Source: Candidatus Sericytochromatia bacterium
GTDB lineage: Bacteria > Cyanobacteriota > Sericytochromatia > JACMPN01
NCBI GenBank assembly: GCA_014377495.1
Contig: JACMPN010000336.1
Span: 1 to 36,577, forward strand
Length of the DNA: 36,577 bases
Reading direction: 5' to 3'
In this document: in pieces, positions 9,917-18,999 of the stretch
Position numbering within the stretch: position 1 is the stretch's first letter
How the letters are laid out: each line of letters begins with the position of its first letter
The notes under the pieces: generated by a model
The model's input: only the letters and a program-made list of their open reading frames with translations
Databases searched by the model: none
What the model was told of the DNA's origin: nothing
Position numbers and translations under genes: made by a program

Positions 9917-10654
9917 TCATTCGCCGTCATCTGGTCGGATCGCCTCGATGAGCCAGTAGGCGGGTTTGCTCATGGGCATGATCCGCCGATGGACGGCCAA
10001 CTCCAACCATGTGCCCAACGTGCCCAGCCGTCGCAACTGGGGCCAGCAGACGATGGGATACACATCCAGGACGTTAAAGCCCGCCGCCGAGACATCCTGA
10101 CGCAACTCATCTGCCGTCCAACGCCGATAGTAAAGTGCCCCCCCGATCAGACCTTCCTGCGGGACGTTCGCAGCAAAGACCCAGCTCGGATAGGCGTAAA
10201 CCTCGATGAACAATCGGCCGCCCGGCTTGAGGATCCGCCGGAACTCATTCAGGGCCGTGACGCGTCCTTCCGGGCTGACGTGTTGGTAGGCTTGCAAACT
10301 GATGACTTTGTCCACACTGGCGGTTTCCAGGCGCAGCGGCTGCGACATGTCCGCCACCAAAGGGGTCACCCGATCCCCCCAAACCGCCTGACGGCATTTC
10401 TCCCGCACGATATCGACACTGACCGACGAAAAGTCCCCTGCGTATAAGTGACTGACGAGCGGCGCAATCACGGAAACCAAACGTCCGGTACCACAGCCGA
10501 TATCGGCAACCGAGTCCTGTGGTTGCAATGCGAACCGCCCGAGCAGTTCACGCATTTCCACATCGGCCCACCAGCCACGGCTGGCATACCAAGCGTCAAA
10601 GTCAGCTGCCGCAGAGTCCCGCAAGGCAATCTGTGAACGGTCAATTTCAGGCAT
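9917..10654 (-). CDS. Class I SAM-dependent methyltransferase (paralog A)
   Basis: VADIGCGTGRLVSVIAP...VADMSQPLRLETASVDKVISLQAYQHVSPEGRVTALNEFRRILKPGG. Confidence 0.9.
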   Translation of the reverse strand: MPEIDRSQIALRDSAAADFDAWYASRGWWADVEMRELLGRFALQPQDSVADIGCGTGRLVSVIAPLVSHLYAGDFSSVSVDIVREKCRQAVWGDRVTPLVADMSQPLRLETASVDKVISLQAYQHVSPEGRVTALNEFRRILKPGGRLFIEVYAYPSWVFAANVPQEGLIGGALYYRRWTADELRQDVSAAGFNVLDVYPIVCWPQLRRLGTLGTWLELAVHRRIMPMSKPAYWLIEAIRPDDGE

Positions 10655-10745
10655 CGGAAACCCTTCTAATCGTATCGCTGCCGAACATCACAGGCGCTAG
10701 TTCGACGTTCAACCGCATGTCCCTGTCACAGCGACGGTGGCCAAT

Positions 10746-11489
10746 TCACACGGATTTCGCCTCGACAAGCCAATAAGCCGAGCGCCACACGGGCAGATAG
10801 CCGAGATGTGCGGCCATCTCAACCTGCTTCCCCAGAGAGCCGGCACGCCGCAACTGTGGCCAACACACCATCGGAGCCAAGCGTTCCACACTTAGTCCTG
10901 CCTCAGCCAACTCCTGCCGTATTTCGTCTGCCTGCCATTGGCGGAAGTAGAGGGTATCACTCAAAACCCCCTCTGCCGGAGTCCCGGATGAAAACACCCA
11001 ACTGGGATACGCGTAAACGACCAAGGTCAGTCGGCCCTGTGGCCTCAGGACACGCCGAAACTCGGCCAAGGCCACTTGCCGGCCGGCCGGGTCCACGTGC
11101 TGAAACGCTTGCAGGCTGATGATCCGATCCACCGACGCATCGGACAGACCGCATGGCTGAGCCATATCGGCTGCAAATGCCTCAACCTTGCTGCCCCATG
11201 GGGCAGCAAGGCACTTGGCTTTCAACACTTCGATGCTGGCTGGCGAGTAGTCCGTGGCGATCACTTTGGCGACCTGCGGCGCAAGGAAAGGGATCAGTCG
11301 TCCCGTCCCACAGCCGGCATCCCAGACGACCTCGTCCCGGCGCAGGGACAGGCCGTGCATCAATTCCGCAATCTCCACTTCAGCCCACCAGCCACGTTGG
11401 GCAATCCACGCATCATAGGTCGTGGCATTGGCCTCACGCTCCCGCAGTTGTCGTGCCGCCAGTTCCGCCGCACCAATTTCCTCCGTCAT
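10746..11489 (-). CDS. Class I SAM-dependent methyltransferase (paralog B, start trimmed to MTEEIGAAEL)
   Basis: VWDAGCGTGRLIPFLAP...; co-linear similarity to paralog A; ATGA overlap with the upstream gene. Confidence 0.9.
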   Translation of the reverse strand: MTEEIGAAELAARQLREREANATTYDAWIAQRGWWAEVEIAELMHGLSLRRDEVVWDAGCGTGRLIPFLAPQVAKVIATDYSPASIEVLKAKCLAAPWGSKVEAFAADMAQPCGLSDASVDRIISLQAFQHVDPAGRQVALAEFRRVLRPQGRLTLVVYAYPSWVFSSGTPAEGVLSDTLYFRQWQADEIRQELAEAGLSVERLAPMVCWPQLRRAGSLGKQVEMAAHLGYLPVWRSAYWLVEAKSV

Positions 11490-12502
11490 TGCGACTCCTC
11501 TTGACCCATCGCTTGCTCCCTTCCCCGTAATTGACGCCTGACCCAAGTCCAGGTGCCGAGTGCCAGAGGTTGCACGACTCGTTCTCGCTCGGTCAGGAAG
11601 CGGACTTCGCGACCACCCCACCCCCGCTTGAAGAAGGCGATCCCATCCTCCGCATCCGGCAATCCACCCAGGTCAAATACGCTGCAACCAAGCGCCTTGG
11701 CATGACGCATCACGGACCAGAAGACGTCGTACAACGCTGGCCCTTCGAACTGGGGGTCCGTGGCCCCGTACAGGTAGTGGACTGTGCGCGCCCCCCGCGC
11801 AAACACCCCGCCACCGACGACGCGATCTCCCTGCCGGGTCAGGGCCAGCCAGGCGAGGCCCGAGCCCAGCAGCGCCTTACACCAATCCGTCTGCGGTTGA
11901 CCGTAGCCTTTTTGAGACGCCGCCGTACCGTGCATGACCAGATAGGAGGCCAGATCGTCTGCCGTCCCAAATTCCGTACTCAGACCGGCGTTTCCCGCCT
12001 TCTTGATCATCCGGCGGGTCAATGTCCGAAACCCAGCCAGCATGTCGGCTTCAGACCCACTCACATCGCACCGGATCGTTTGCTGATGCAGTTCGGCCGG
12101 GGCCGGAGCAAACCCCAGATCAGCCAACCCGGAAGCAGCGGTGAGTGCGGGCAGTGGTAAATGAGGATCGACCCGCAGACTCATCGGTTGCAAACCCGGC
12201 GGAAAAAGTGCGAGCAACTGGTGCAAACCAGCGACCAAGCTTGTCTCGTCGACTGCCCACGGTCCCCGGGTCACCGCCAAGCGGGGCGGCCAGGGCCATG
12301 ACTTTCTGACCTGAACAGCGGCACCGAAGACCAACTCCCGATCCTGCCAACCCGTGACAAACCGGAGTTCCTGACCATGGCAGTGAGCCCGATCGATTGC
12401 CAACTGGCGATGCTGAAACGGATGGAGATCCATCCGTTTCCAGGCTTCGTCCCAGGCTGCAGCCTCCAGGCCAGTCAGCGTGTCATGCCAGACGAGTTTC
12501 AT
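11486..12502 (-). CDS. FemAB/GNAT-type peptidoglycan-bridge-like acyltransferase
   Basis: ADMLAGFRTLTRRMIKKAGNAGLSTEFG...VVGGGVFARGARTVHYLYGATDPQFEGPALYDVFWSVMRHAKALGCSVFDLGG...FKRGWGG. Confidence 0.8.
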   Translation of the reverse strand: MKLVWHDTLTGLEAAAWDEAWKRMDLHPFQHRQLAIDRAHCHGQELRFVTGWQDRELVFGAAVQVRKSWPWPPRLAVTRGPWAVDETSLVAGLHQLLALFPPGLQPMSLRVDPHLPLPALTAASGLADLGFAPAPAELHQQTIRCDVSGSEADMLAGFRTLTRRMIKKAGNAGLSTEFGTADDLASYLVMHGTAASQKGYGQPQTDWCKALLGSGLAWLALTRQGDRVVGGGVFARGARTVHYLYGATDPQFEGPALYDVFWSVMRHAKALGCSVFDLGGLPDAEDGIAFFKRGWGGREVRFLTERERVVQPLALGTWTWVRRQLRGREQAMGQEESQ

Positions 12503-13476
12503 GCGTGAACCGACACCTGCCCCAGCACATCGGTGAGCACCGCCGTCGGCGTCGCCCCACCCCGGGCCTTCACCCGGTGGCGCAATCCGGCCACGAAGAC
12601 GGCCTGGATATCGTCCGGCAGCACATGCTCCCGCCCGGCAATCAGCGCCCAGGCCTGGGCCAACTGCAGCACACTGACGGTTGCCCGAGGGCTGGCACCG
12701 AGCACCAGGCGATCATCCTGTCGTGTCGCCTGCATCAGCCGCACGAGGTACCCACGCAGTTCGACACTGGCATGGACCCGATGGGCAACAGCCTGCAGTT
12801 CGGCCAACTCGGCGACCGTCATCACCGGCGTCAGTTCCTGCGGCCCTGCATGCCCCACGTGACGGGCCAACATCTCCGTCTCGTCGGCGACCGACGGATA
12901 ACCCAGGCTGAGACTGACGGCGAACCGGTCAACCTGCGACTCGGGCAGCGGAAAGGTCCCCTGGGTTTCCACCGGATTTTGCGTGGCGATGACGAAAAAG
13001 GGATGGGGCAGCGGCCGGGTCACCCCTTCGATGGTCACCTGCCGCTCTTCCATGGCCTCCAGCAACGCCGACTGGGTACGGGGCGTGGCCCGATTGACTT
13101 CATCGGCGAGCAGGCAATGGCAAAACACGGGGCCCGGCTGAAAGGTGAACACGCTCTGGCGCTGGTCGTAGATCGACGCGCCCGTGACGTCACTGGGCAA
13201 CAGGTCCGGGGTGAACTGCACCCGACGGAAGTCCGCAGACAGGGAACGGGCCAGGGCCTTGGCGAGTATCGTCTTGCCGACGCCGGGGACGTCCTCCAAC
13301 AGAACGTGACCGCCGGCGATCAGGGCGGCGATGACCAGCGTGGCCGCCGTCTCTTTGCCGACGACGACCTTGGAGATGTTATGCAACAGGGCGAGAGCCT
13401 GAGGATGCTGGGCAGTGGCGCTCACAAAGAACTCCCGATCCACGAACAAGGCGGCGACAGGCTCCCATGGTACCAT
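12499..13476 (-). CDS. MoxR-family AAA+ ATPase
   Basis: GGHVLLEDVPGVGKTILAKALA, LLADEVNRATPRTQSALLEAMEERQVTI, FFVIATQNPVETQGTFPLPESQVDRF. Confidence 0.95.
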   Translation of the reverse strand: MVPWEPVAALFVDREFFVSATAQHPQALALLHNISKVVVGKETAATLVIAALIAGGHVLLEDVPGVGKTILAKALARSLSADFRRVQFTPDLLPSDVTGASIYDQRQSVFTFQPGPVFCHCLLADEVNRATPRTQSALLEAMEERQVTIEGVTRPLPHPFFVIATQNPVETQGTFPLPESQVDRFAVSLSLGYPSVADETEMLARHVGHAGPQELTPVMTVAELAELQAVAHRVHASVELRGYLVRLMQATRQDDRLVLGASPRATVSVLQLAQAWALIAGREHVLPDDIQAVFVAGLRHRVKARGGATPTAVLTDVLGQVSVHA

Positions 13477-13565
13477 GAGGCCCGGCCAGCGCCGGAAAAG
13501 CGGCCGTCACACCACTGACCACGCCGCAATGGCCGACCGGCCGAGCCGATGGGAAACCGACAACC

Positions 13566-14867
13566 GTGATCCGCCGCCTGTTCTCCCTCCTCGACCCCTT
13601 CCTGCTGCTGCTGTTGGTGGCCCGCGAAGTTTGGCGCAGTCGCCGGCACGGCACAGCACCGGCCACGCTGGCCGGACACATCATCCTGTCGATCGTGAAG
13701 TTCGTCCCGGATGGCACGGCCCTGACCGCCGATCAACTCGACGTGCAGACCCTGAAAGGGGTGTTCCAGCGCGTGCTTTCACTGTCACTGAGTGATTCAC
13801 GCCAAACAATCCAGCGCTCGGAACCTGCCCCCGGCATCCATTACATGGACGTGCCCCTGCACCCGGCAAACGGACTGGCCCGACGGGGCCTCCGCCGGTC
13901 GGCAGCACTGGCCGGCCTCAGCCAGGTGCGGCAGGAACTGGAGACGGCCATCGCCGCCGGTCGGTACGGGACGGTCACGGCACACGATCCCCACCTGCTC
14001 GGCCTCCTGGGTGTCGCCATCGCCTGCCGCACGGGCGTGCCGCTGATCCTGCACCTGAACAGCAACTTCGACAACAAGTTCGCCCAGACCGGCAAAGTCA
14101 GCTTTCCCTGGGCCCACTGGCGCTGGATGGAGCGCCGCATCGAGCACTTCGTCATGGCCCGGGCCTCCGTCATCGTGGCCGACCGGCACTACTACCGGAC
14201 CAGTGGCTTCGTGCCCGCCCGATACCATCACAAGTACCGCACCGTCGGCGTCTTCCCGCCGCTCGTCGTCAATGCCGAGCGCGGCCCGAGCCGGGTTGAA
14301 CTGCTCAAGCGCTGGTCGCTACCCGATCGCCCCGTCCTCGTTTACGTGGGCCGCCTGCATCCACACAAATTGGCCGAGGATCTGATCCCCTTCGCCCTGC
14401 AACTGGCCAAGTCCGGTTCTGACTGGACTTTCGTATTGGCCGGCGACGGGCCGCTGCGGGGGGCAATGGAGGCAGCCGCCATGCCATTGGGCGATCGGAT
14501 CCGCTTCCTGGGCAACCAGACTCCCGACGCGGTGGCCGACCTGTTCCGTCTGGCGCACTTCGTCGTCGCCACCCATGGCGGGGTCACCTTGGTCGAGGCC
14601 GCCACGGCGGCAAAGGCGACACTGGCCTATGACTATGACTGGATGCCCGAGTTCATCACCGACGGGACAAACGGGGCCCTCGTGACTGTTCGCGACGTGA
14701 CGGCCCTGGCAGCGGTGGCGGCAGGCTGGCTGGCCCAGCCGGAGATACCCGCCCGCCTGGGTCGTGCCGCTCGCGAGACCGTACAGCGGCATTATCAGCG
14801 AGGCAGTGCCTTGCGCCATGAAGGCGATGTCTACCGGGCCCTGCAGCCCAGTCCCCCGAGCCCATAG
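13566..14867 (+). CDS. Glycosyltransferase (GT4-like)
   Basis: PVLVYVGRLHPHKLAEDLIPFALQLAKSGSDWTFVLAGDGPLRGAMEAAA...DRIRFLGNQTPDAVADLFRLAHFVVATHGGVTLVEAATA. Confidence 0.88.
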   Translation: MIRRLFSLLDPFLLLLLVAREVWRSRRHGTAPATLAGHIILSIVKFVPDGTALTADQLDVQTLKGVFQRVLSLSLSDSRQTIQRSEPAPGIHYMDVPLHPANGLARRGLRRSAALAGLSQVRQELETAIAAGRYGTVTAHDPHLLGLLGVAIACRTGVPLILHLNSNFDNKFAQTGKVSFPWAHWRWMERRIEHFVMARASVIVADRHYYRTSGFVPARYHHKYRTVGVFPPLVVNAERGPSRVELLKRWSLPDRPVLVYVGRLHPHKLAEDLIPFALQLAKSGSDWTFVLAGDGPLRGAMEAAAMPLGDRIRFLGNQTPDAVADLFRLAHFVVATHGGVTLVEAATAAKATLAYDYDWMPEFITDGTNGALVTVRDVTALAAVAAGWLAQPEIPARLGRAARETVQRHYQRGSALRHEGDVYRALQPSPPSP

Positions 14868-14946
14868 CCCGAACCCCGATGCATTGCCGGGGGCGTTCCT
14901 GGGTATAACGAGAAAAGCGGTGTGAAAAACGGAGGGACGTGCGGGC

Positions 14947-15834
14947 ATGGCCCAGGAAAATCCAGACGCACACGGCGACGAGGCCTGGGTCCAGGACTCG
15001 GCAGCGTCAGCGCCTGCCCGGGCGCCTGCGGGACGCATCACCTCGACGGCGTCGGTAGACGATGCCGCACCGCGGAGCCGGACGGATGCCGGCCGGATGT
15101 TGCGTCGCCCTGCGCCTGTCCCGCTGAGCAAAGAAGAGCGGGAAGCGCTGCTGGTTGCCCGCACCGAAGAAGTCTCCCAAATGCTCAAAGGGGTCAGCGC
15201 CCAGTTGAGCGACATCCAAAATGAAGCGGCCCGCAGCGTCAGCCGCATCGCAGACTCCGCGCATCTGATGGCGGCGACGGCCGGCCAACGTTTCCTGGCG
15301 GTTCTGGCCTATCCCTTTTTGATGTTGCTCAAGCTGATCCTGTTTCCCCTGTCGGTCGTCCAACGCATCCTCGGGCGCTTTGCCCCGACCCGGCACTATG
15401 ACGACGGCGAAACCGTCCACGACTGGGACGAGGAAACCGCCGAAAAGTCCGAGCCGGAACAACTCGCCACGTTCAATGACATGCTGGAACTGAACGTGAT
15501 CTTCATGGACAACCAGCGCGTACCCCTGTATTCCCAGGCCCAGACCCGCGGCACCGGGCGCCTCGGCCGGCTGGAAGAGCAGTTCATCGTCGACAATGCC
15601 ATGCAGGCCATCCGCGAGTGCTCCGAATTCACCGCCGATCTGCCGACGCCCGCCACGGGCCAGTACGCCAACGAACCGATCCGGAACATCATGGATGGCG
15701 TACAACCCCGTGATGTCGGCCGCTTTCTGGCCTTCGTCAAAGCCTTCCCGGGCAAATACATCGGCAAGACCTGGAAGGTCTCGGAGACCTTCGCCACCTG
15801 GCTGCTGAACAATGCGCCGGGTTCCCAGGGCTAG
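14947..15834 (+). CDS. Hypothetical membrane-associated protein
   Basis: 295-aa ORF with hydrophobic segment FLAVLAYPFLMLLKLILFPLSVVQRIL; followed by a clear hairpin terminator. Confidence 0.75.
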   Translation: MAQENPDAHGDEAWVQDSAASAPARAPAGRITSTASVDDAAPRSRTDAGRMLRRPAPVPLSKEEREALLVARTEEVSQMLKGVSAQLSDIQNEAARSVSRIADSAHLMAATAGQRFLAVLAYPFLMLLKLILFPLSVVQRILGRFAPTRHYDDGETVHDWDEETAEKSEPEQLATFNDMLELNVIFMDNQRVPLYSQAQTRGTGRLGRLEEQFIVDNAMQAIRECSEFTADLPTPATGQYANEPIRNIMDGVQPRDVGRFLAFVKAFPGKYIGKTWKVSETFATWLLNNAPGSQG

Positions 15835-15843
15835 GACACGTCG

Positions 15844-15865
15844 AGACGGTCCGTGACCGTCTTTT
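15844..15865 (+). terminator. Intrinsic terminator
   Basis: AGACGGTC-CGT-GACCGTCT then TTT, 10 nt after the stop. Confidence 0.75.
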
Positions 15866-15953
15866 GATTTGTCAAAGCCAGGCCAGCCCGCTACAGTGAA
15901 GATGCCCAGGCACGCGCAGAGCGCCGCCGGCCAACCGATCCAGGTACCGATCG

Positions 15954-16100
15954 ATGAAATCCCTTGTGATTGCCTTGTTTGTGGCGGTCGGCATTTTTTC
16001 CTGCCTGACCCGTCCCACCCTGAAAAACCTGCTCACCATCCGGCGGCGTCCGACGCCACCGGTGCGTGCGTTGGCCACGGCCCGGCGGCGGCGCTCATGA
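15954..16100 (+). CDS. Small (48 aa) putative membrane protein, translationally coupled to the next gene
   Basis: MKSLVIALFVAVGIFSCLTRPTLKNLLTIRRRPTPPVRALATARRRRS*; TGA overlaps the ATG of the lipoprotein (ATGA 16097-16100); too short for the supplied ORF track. Confidence 0.55.
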   Translation: MKSLVIALFVAVGIFSCLTRPTLKNLLTIRRRPTPPVRALATARRRRS

Positions 16101-17284
16101 CCCGGCCCTTGCGGCGCACGGTCCTGGCGTTGACCCTCTTGCTCGCCGGCTGCAGTGCCTTCGTCCCCCAGGGCGGTATCTCCGACGTGCGTGGTCGGGT
16201 GATGTCCCTGTCGCCTCCCAAGCCACTTGCGGGCATCCGCATCGTGGCGAAACAGGCCACGGCCGATACCTATACCGACAAGAACGGCGAGTTCCTCCTC
16301 AAGGATCTGCCGACCAACTGGCAGGACATCCGCGTGGACGTCGAGGGCTACCACCCGTTGGTCCGCCGCCTCAAGGTGGAACCGTACGGGACGAAGTACG
16401 TCGACTTCAGCCTCCAGGCCGCCGGCACGCCGTTGCCGAAACCGGAACTGCTGTTCGAGCGGAACGGTGAAATCTGGAACACGGACCGCCTCGGCATGCG
16501 GCAGACGCAACTGACCGGTGCCGACACCTGGCAGTGGCGGCAGCCGGTCTGGGCCCCGGATCACCGGCGCTGGGCCGTCCTCGGTATCAACCTGTCGCCG
16601 CGTGCGGCCGAACCGCCCGGCGTCTGGCTGAGTGACGGCGATGCCGGTCCTGTCCGCGTCGCCGCCCTGCCGGCCACCCCGTTGGGCCTGAGCTGGCGCG
16701 GCGGCCCGTTCCTCGTCTGCCTGGATGGCCCGGGGATGAATCAGGGGATGGGCCGCGGGACGATGCTGGCCATGGTCGAGCGCGGCAAGAACGTCCGTTT
16801 CCTGTCTCCCGGCAACGGCGAGGGGTTTCCCAACCTCTCCCCGGACGGCAAGCGCATCGCCTACACGGTCTATTCCGGCAACGTCGCCGATTACCTGGGC
16901 ACCAGCCGGCGCCCCCAGGGCCGGACGCAGATCGTCGTGGCGAACCACGGCGGGGCCAATGCCCGCGAGCTCACCGCCGAGGGCGACAACCTCGATCCCG
17001 CCTGGTCCCCGGACGGGCGCCAGATCGCCTTCATCTCCAACCGCGAGGGCGGGGCCGAGTTGTGGCTGATGGACGCCGACGGCACCAATCAGCGCCAAGT
17101 GACCTGGACACGCGCCAAACGGGCCAACAACCCCTGCTGGTCCCCGGACGGGAAGTCCATCGCCCTTAACACAAGCTTTAAGGAAACCTTTCCTTCCCCT
17201 CGGGCGAAATCCCTCTGGCAGGTGGCGCTGGCGACGGGCAATTTGGCCATGATATCCAATGACGCGGTGACGGCGTCGTGGTGA
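16097..17284 (+). CDS. Lipoprotein: carboxypeptidase-regulatory-like domain plus TolB/PD40 beta-propeller repeats
   Basis: MTRPLRRTVLALTLLLAGCSAF lipobox; VRGRVMSLSPPKPLAGIRIVAKQATADTYTDKNGEFLLKDLP; FPNLSPDGKRIAYTVY, DPAWSPDGRQIAFISNREGGAELWLMDADGTNQRQVT, NPCWSPDGKSIALNT. Confidence 0.88.
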   Translation: MTRPLRRTVLALTLLLAGCSAFVPQGGISDVRGRVMSLSPPKPLAGIRIVAKQATADTYTDKNGEFLLKDLPTNWQDIRVDVEGYHPLVRRLKVEPYGTKYVDFSLQAAGTPLPKPELLFERNGEIWNTDRLGMRQTQLTGADTWQWRQPVWAPDHRRWAVLGINLSPRAAEPPGVWLSDGDAGPVRVAALPATPLGLSWRGGPFLVCLDGPGMNQGMGRGTMLAMVERGKNVRFLSPGNGEGFPNLSPDGKRIAYTVYSGNVADYLGTSRRPQGRTQIVVANHGGANARELTAEGDNLDPAWSPDGRQIAFISNREGGAELWLMDADGTNQRQVTWTRAKRANNPCWSPDGKSIALNTSFKETFPSPRAKSLWQVALATGNLAMISNDAVTASW

Positions 17285-17425
17285 TGCGCGGGGCCTGATT
17301 TGTAAATGCCGTTTTAAATGTGTGTTGCGCACGCAAGTTTGCGGGACGGTTTCCGATAAGACCGTGGGAGAGGTTAAGGTGGTTAACCACCGCTTCACCA
17401 AATAACCCGCCGTTGGGAGGACATC

Positions 17426-17749
17426 ATGAGCGTCAATTTCAATTCTTCATTTACCCCTGATATCAATACCGGCCGTGCCGCAGCCCCTGCTGCCGCCGCC
17501 GGAGCCGCCGCCGCCGCCAAGACCGCCACCACGGTCGGTGCAGCCGCCGCCAAGCCCCTGGACACCATCAGCTTTTCGGCTGCCAGCATGCAAGCAGCCT
17601 TCAGTGTCGAAACCCCCAAGAAGACCGAGACGGCCTCCGCCGACGAGGTCATTGCGACGGTGAGCAACAAGTTCGACCCCAAAGAGGTCTTCACGAACAT
17701 GGCAGCGAAGCTCGTGTCGGATTTCCGCACGGCCCCGGTCATCGTCTAA
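17426..17749 (+). CDS. Hypothetical Ala-rich small protein
   Basis: GGGAGG Shine-Dalgarno upstream of MSVNFNSSFTPDINTGRAAAPAAAAGAAAAAK...; 107 aa. Confidence 0.7.
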   Translation: MSVNFNSSFTPDINTGRAAAPAAAAGAAAAAKTATTVGAAAAKPLDTISFSAASMQAAFSVETPKKTETASADEVIATVSNKFDPKEVFTNMAAKLVSDFRTAPVIV

Positions 17750-17769
17750 AACAGGACGGTAAGGACGAC

Positions 17770-18147
17770 ATGACGACAATGAGCGCCTCTGAGATTGTGA
17801 TCGATCTCGATCAGCCGGACGACGTGCTGATCGGTCAGATTGCAGACATCTTGGCCAACGTGGAGCAATCGGTTAAAGCAGGTCGCGATGCGCAGCTGTC
17901 CTTCCGGTTACAGCGGTCGGGTGTAGACGAACGGCAGTTCACGCACACGTTGTCCGCCGATGCGTACCAACAGGCCGAACAGGACGTGGTCTTTCCCCTG
18001 GTGGTGAACGAAATCCTCCTGAAGGAGTTTCCGGCCAAGGTCGCCCAGAACGAGCAATTGCGACAGCATGTCATTGCCGAACTGAGGCAGGATCCATACT
18101 GGTCGAGCCAAGTCGTCGAACTCGTCAAAGCAATGAAGGCCCGATAA
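17770..18147 (+). CDS. Hypothetical protein
   Basis: 125-aa ORF with AAGGA upstream, ends just before a strong terminator. Confidence 0.75.
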   Translation: MTTMSASEIVIDLDQPDDVLIGQIADILANVEQSVKAGRDAQLSFRLQRSGVDERQFTHTLSADAYQQAEQDVVFPLVVNEILLKEFPAKVAQNEQLRQHVIAELRQDPYWSSQVVELVKAMKAR

Positions 18148-18166
18148 GCGGGCGTACGCAAATGAG

Positions 18167-18190
18167 ACCCGTCCAGGTATGGACGGGTTT
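18167..18190 (+). terminator. Intrinsic terminator
   Basis: ACCCGTCCA-GGTA-TGGACGGGT followed by TTT. Confidence 0.8.
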
Positions 18191-18238
18191 TGGCGTGAGT
18201 AGGGACGGGGCGCCGTAAGGCCCTGGGGAGGCAGCACC

Positions 18239-18607
18239 ATGGAAATCCGCCAAGTCAATGTCTCTGACTCTGCCATGATGAAGCAGGAAGTCGCCAAGGA
18301 AACGAAGAAGGACGGCGGCAAGTCGGAAACGAACGCCAAGTCGACACCGACGACCGAACAGAACCTCTTCAACCGGCCCTACGGCGCAGACGGCACGACC
18401 CTGTCCAAGGGCGAGGCTTACAACCCGCTCTCGACCATTTTGCCCGAGAGCAAGATGGAAGAAGCCCGCCGCCGCCTCAAGGACGAAGACGACACCAAAA
18501 AGCGTAAGAAGAAAAAAGACGAGAAGAAGAAGCAGGGCAACAACTTCTGGTCGTGGCTGATGGGTGACAACGCCAGTACCGCCGGCGACCGTGACCCTGA
18601 CGAGTAG
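18239..18607 (+). CDS. Hypothetical highly charged protein
   Basis: GGGGAGG RBS then ATG; contains KDEDDTKKRKKKKDEKKKQGNNFWSWLMGD. Confidence 0.75.
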   Translation: MEIRQVNVSDSAMMKQEVAKETKKDGGKSETNAKSTPTTEQNLFNRPYGADGTTLSKGEAYNPLSTILPESKMEEARRRLKDEDDTKKRKKKKDEKKKQGNNFWSWLMGDNASTAGDRDPDE

Positions 18608-18738
18608 CGGCGCTATTCAGGCCCACCTGCTTTGACGGCCCGATCCTCACGTCCCGACGGACGCGACGGACCGGGCCTTTGTCATTGATTCGCCTCCACG
18701 TTGTTTCGGACCGCGCATCTGGACCTGCCTAGCACCGC
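18607..18738 (-). ncRNA. Repeated structured RNA motif, copy 3
   Basis: Minus strand: GCGGTGCTA/TAGCGCCGC (P0), CAGGTCC/GGGCCTG (P1), loops AGATGCG and AAAGCAGGT, GGCCCGGTCC/GGATCGGGCC (P2), GCGTCC-GTCG-GGACGT (P3). Carries a 36-nt 5' insert relative to copies 1 and 2. Confidence 0.65.
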
Positions 18739-18743
18739 TTGGA

Positions 18744-18771
18744 CGCCGCCGGTCTCGACGGACCGACGGCG
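18744..18771 (-). other. Hairpin just upstream (minus strand) of RNA motif copy 3
   Basis: Minus strand CGCCGTCGGTC-CGTCGA-GACCGGCGGCG, 11 bp including one G.U that would be A.C on the plus strand. Confidence 0.5.
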
Positions 18772-18999
18772 TACTCGGCTGACACACCGTCAACACTTGG
18801 ACAACACAGGTTGAATTTGCGTTAGAACCCTTGATGCGACGGCCTTGCGGTACCCGTGTCGCAAGGCAACCGCCACTGACACGGTTTACACTAAAGAGAT
18901 CACGTCGTCCCAGGCGTGTTCCCGCCCGTCAGCCGTCAGCGTCACCGCATGGCATGCCGCTGGCACCGCCCCCCGCATTCGCAGCCCTATGGAGCCACG

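Noticed and set aside
17383-17396. GGTGGTTAACCACC palindrome upstream of the 107-aa ORF
   Set aside because: Perfect palindrome but short and single; insufficient to call an operator.
15872-17401. 509-aa minus-strand ORF antisense to the propeller lipoprotein
   Set aside because: Translation is R/G/V-rich with no domain signature; the sense strand has a lipobox and WSPDG repeats.
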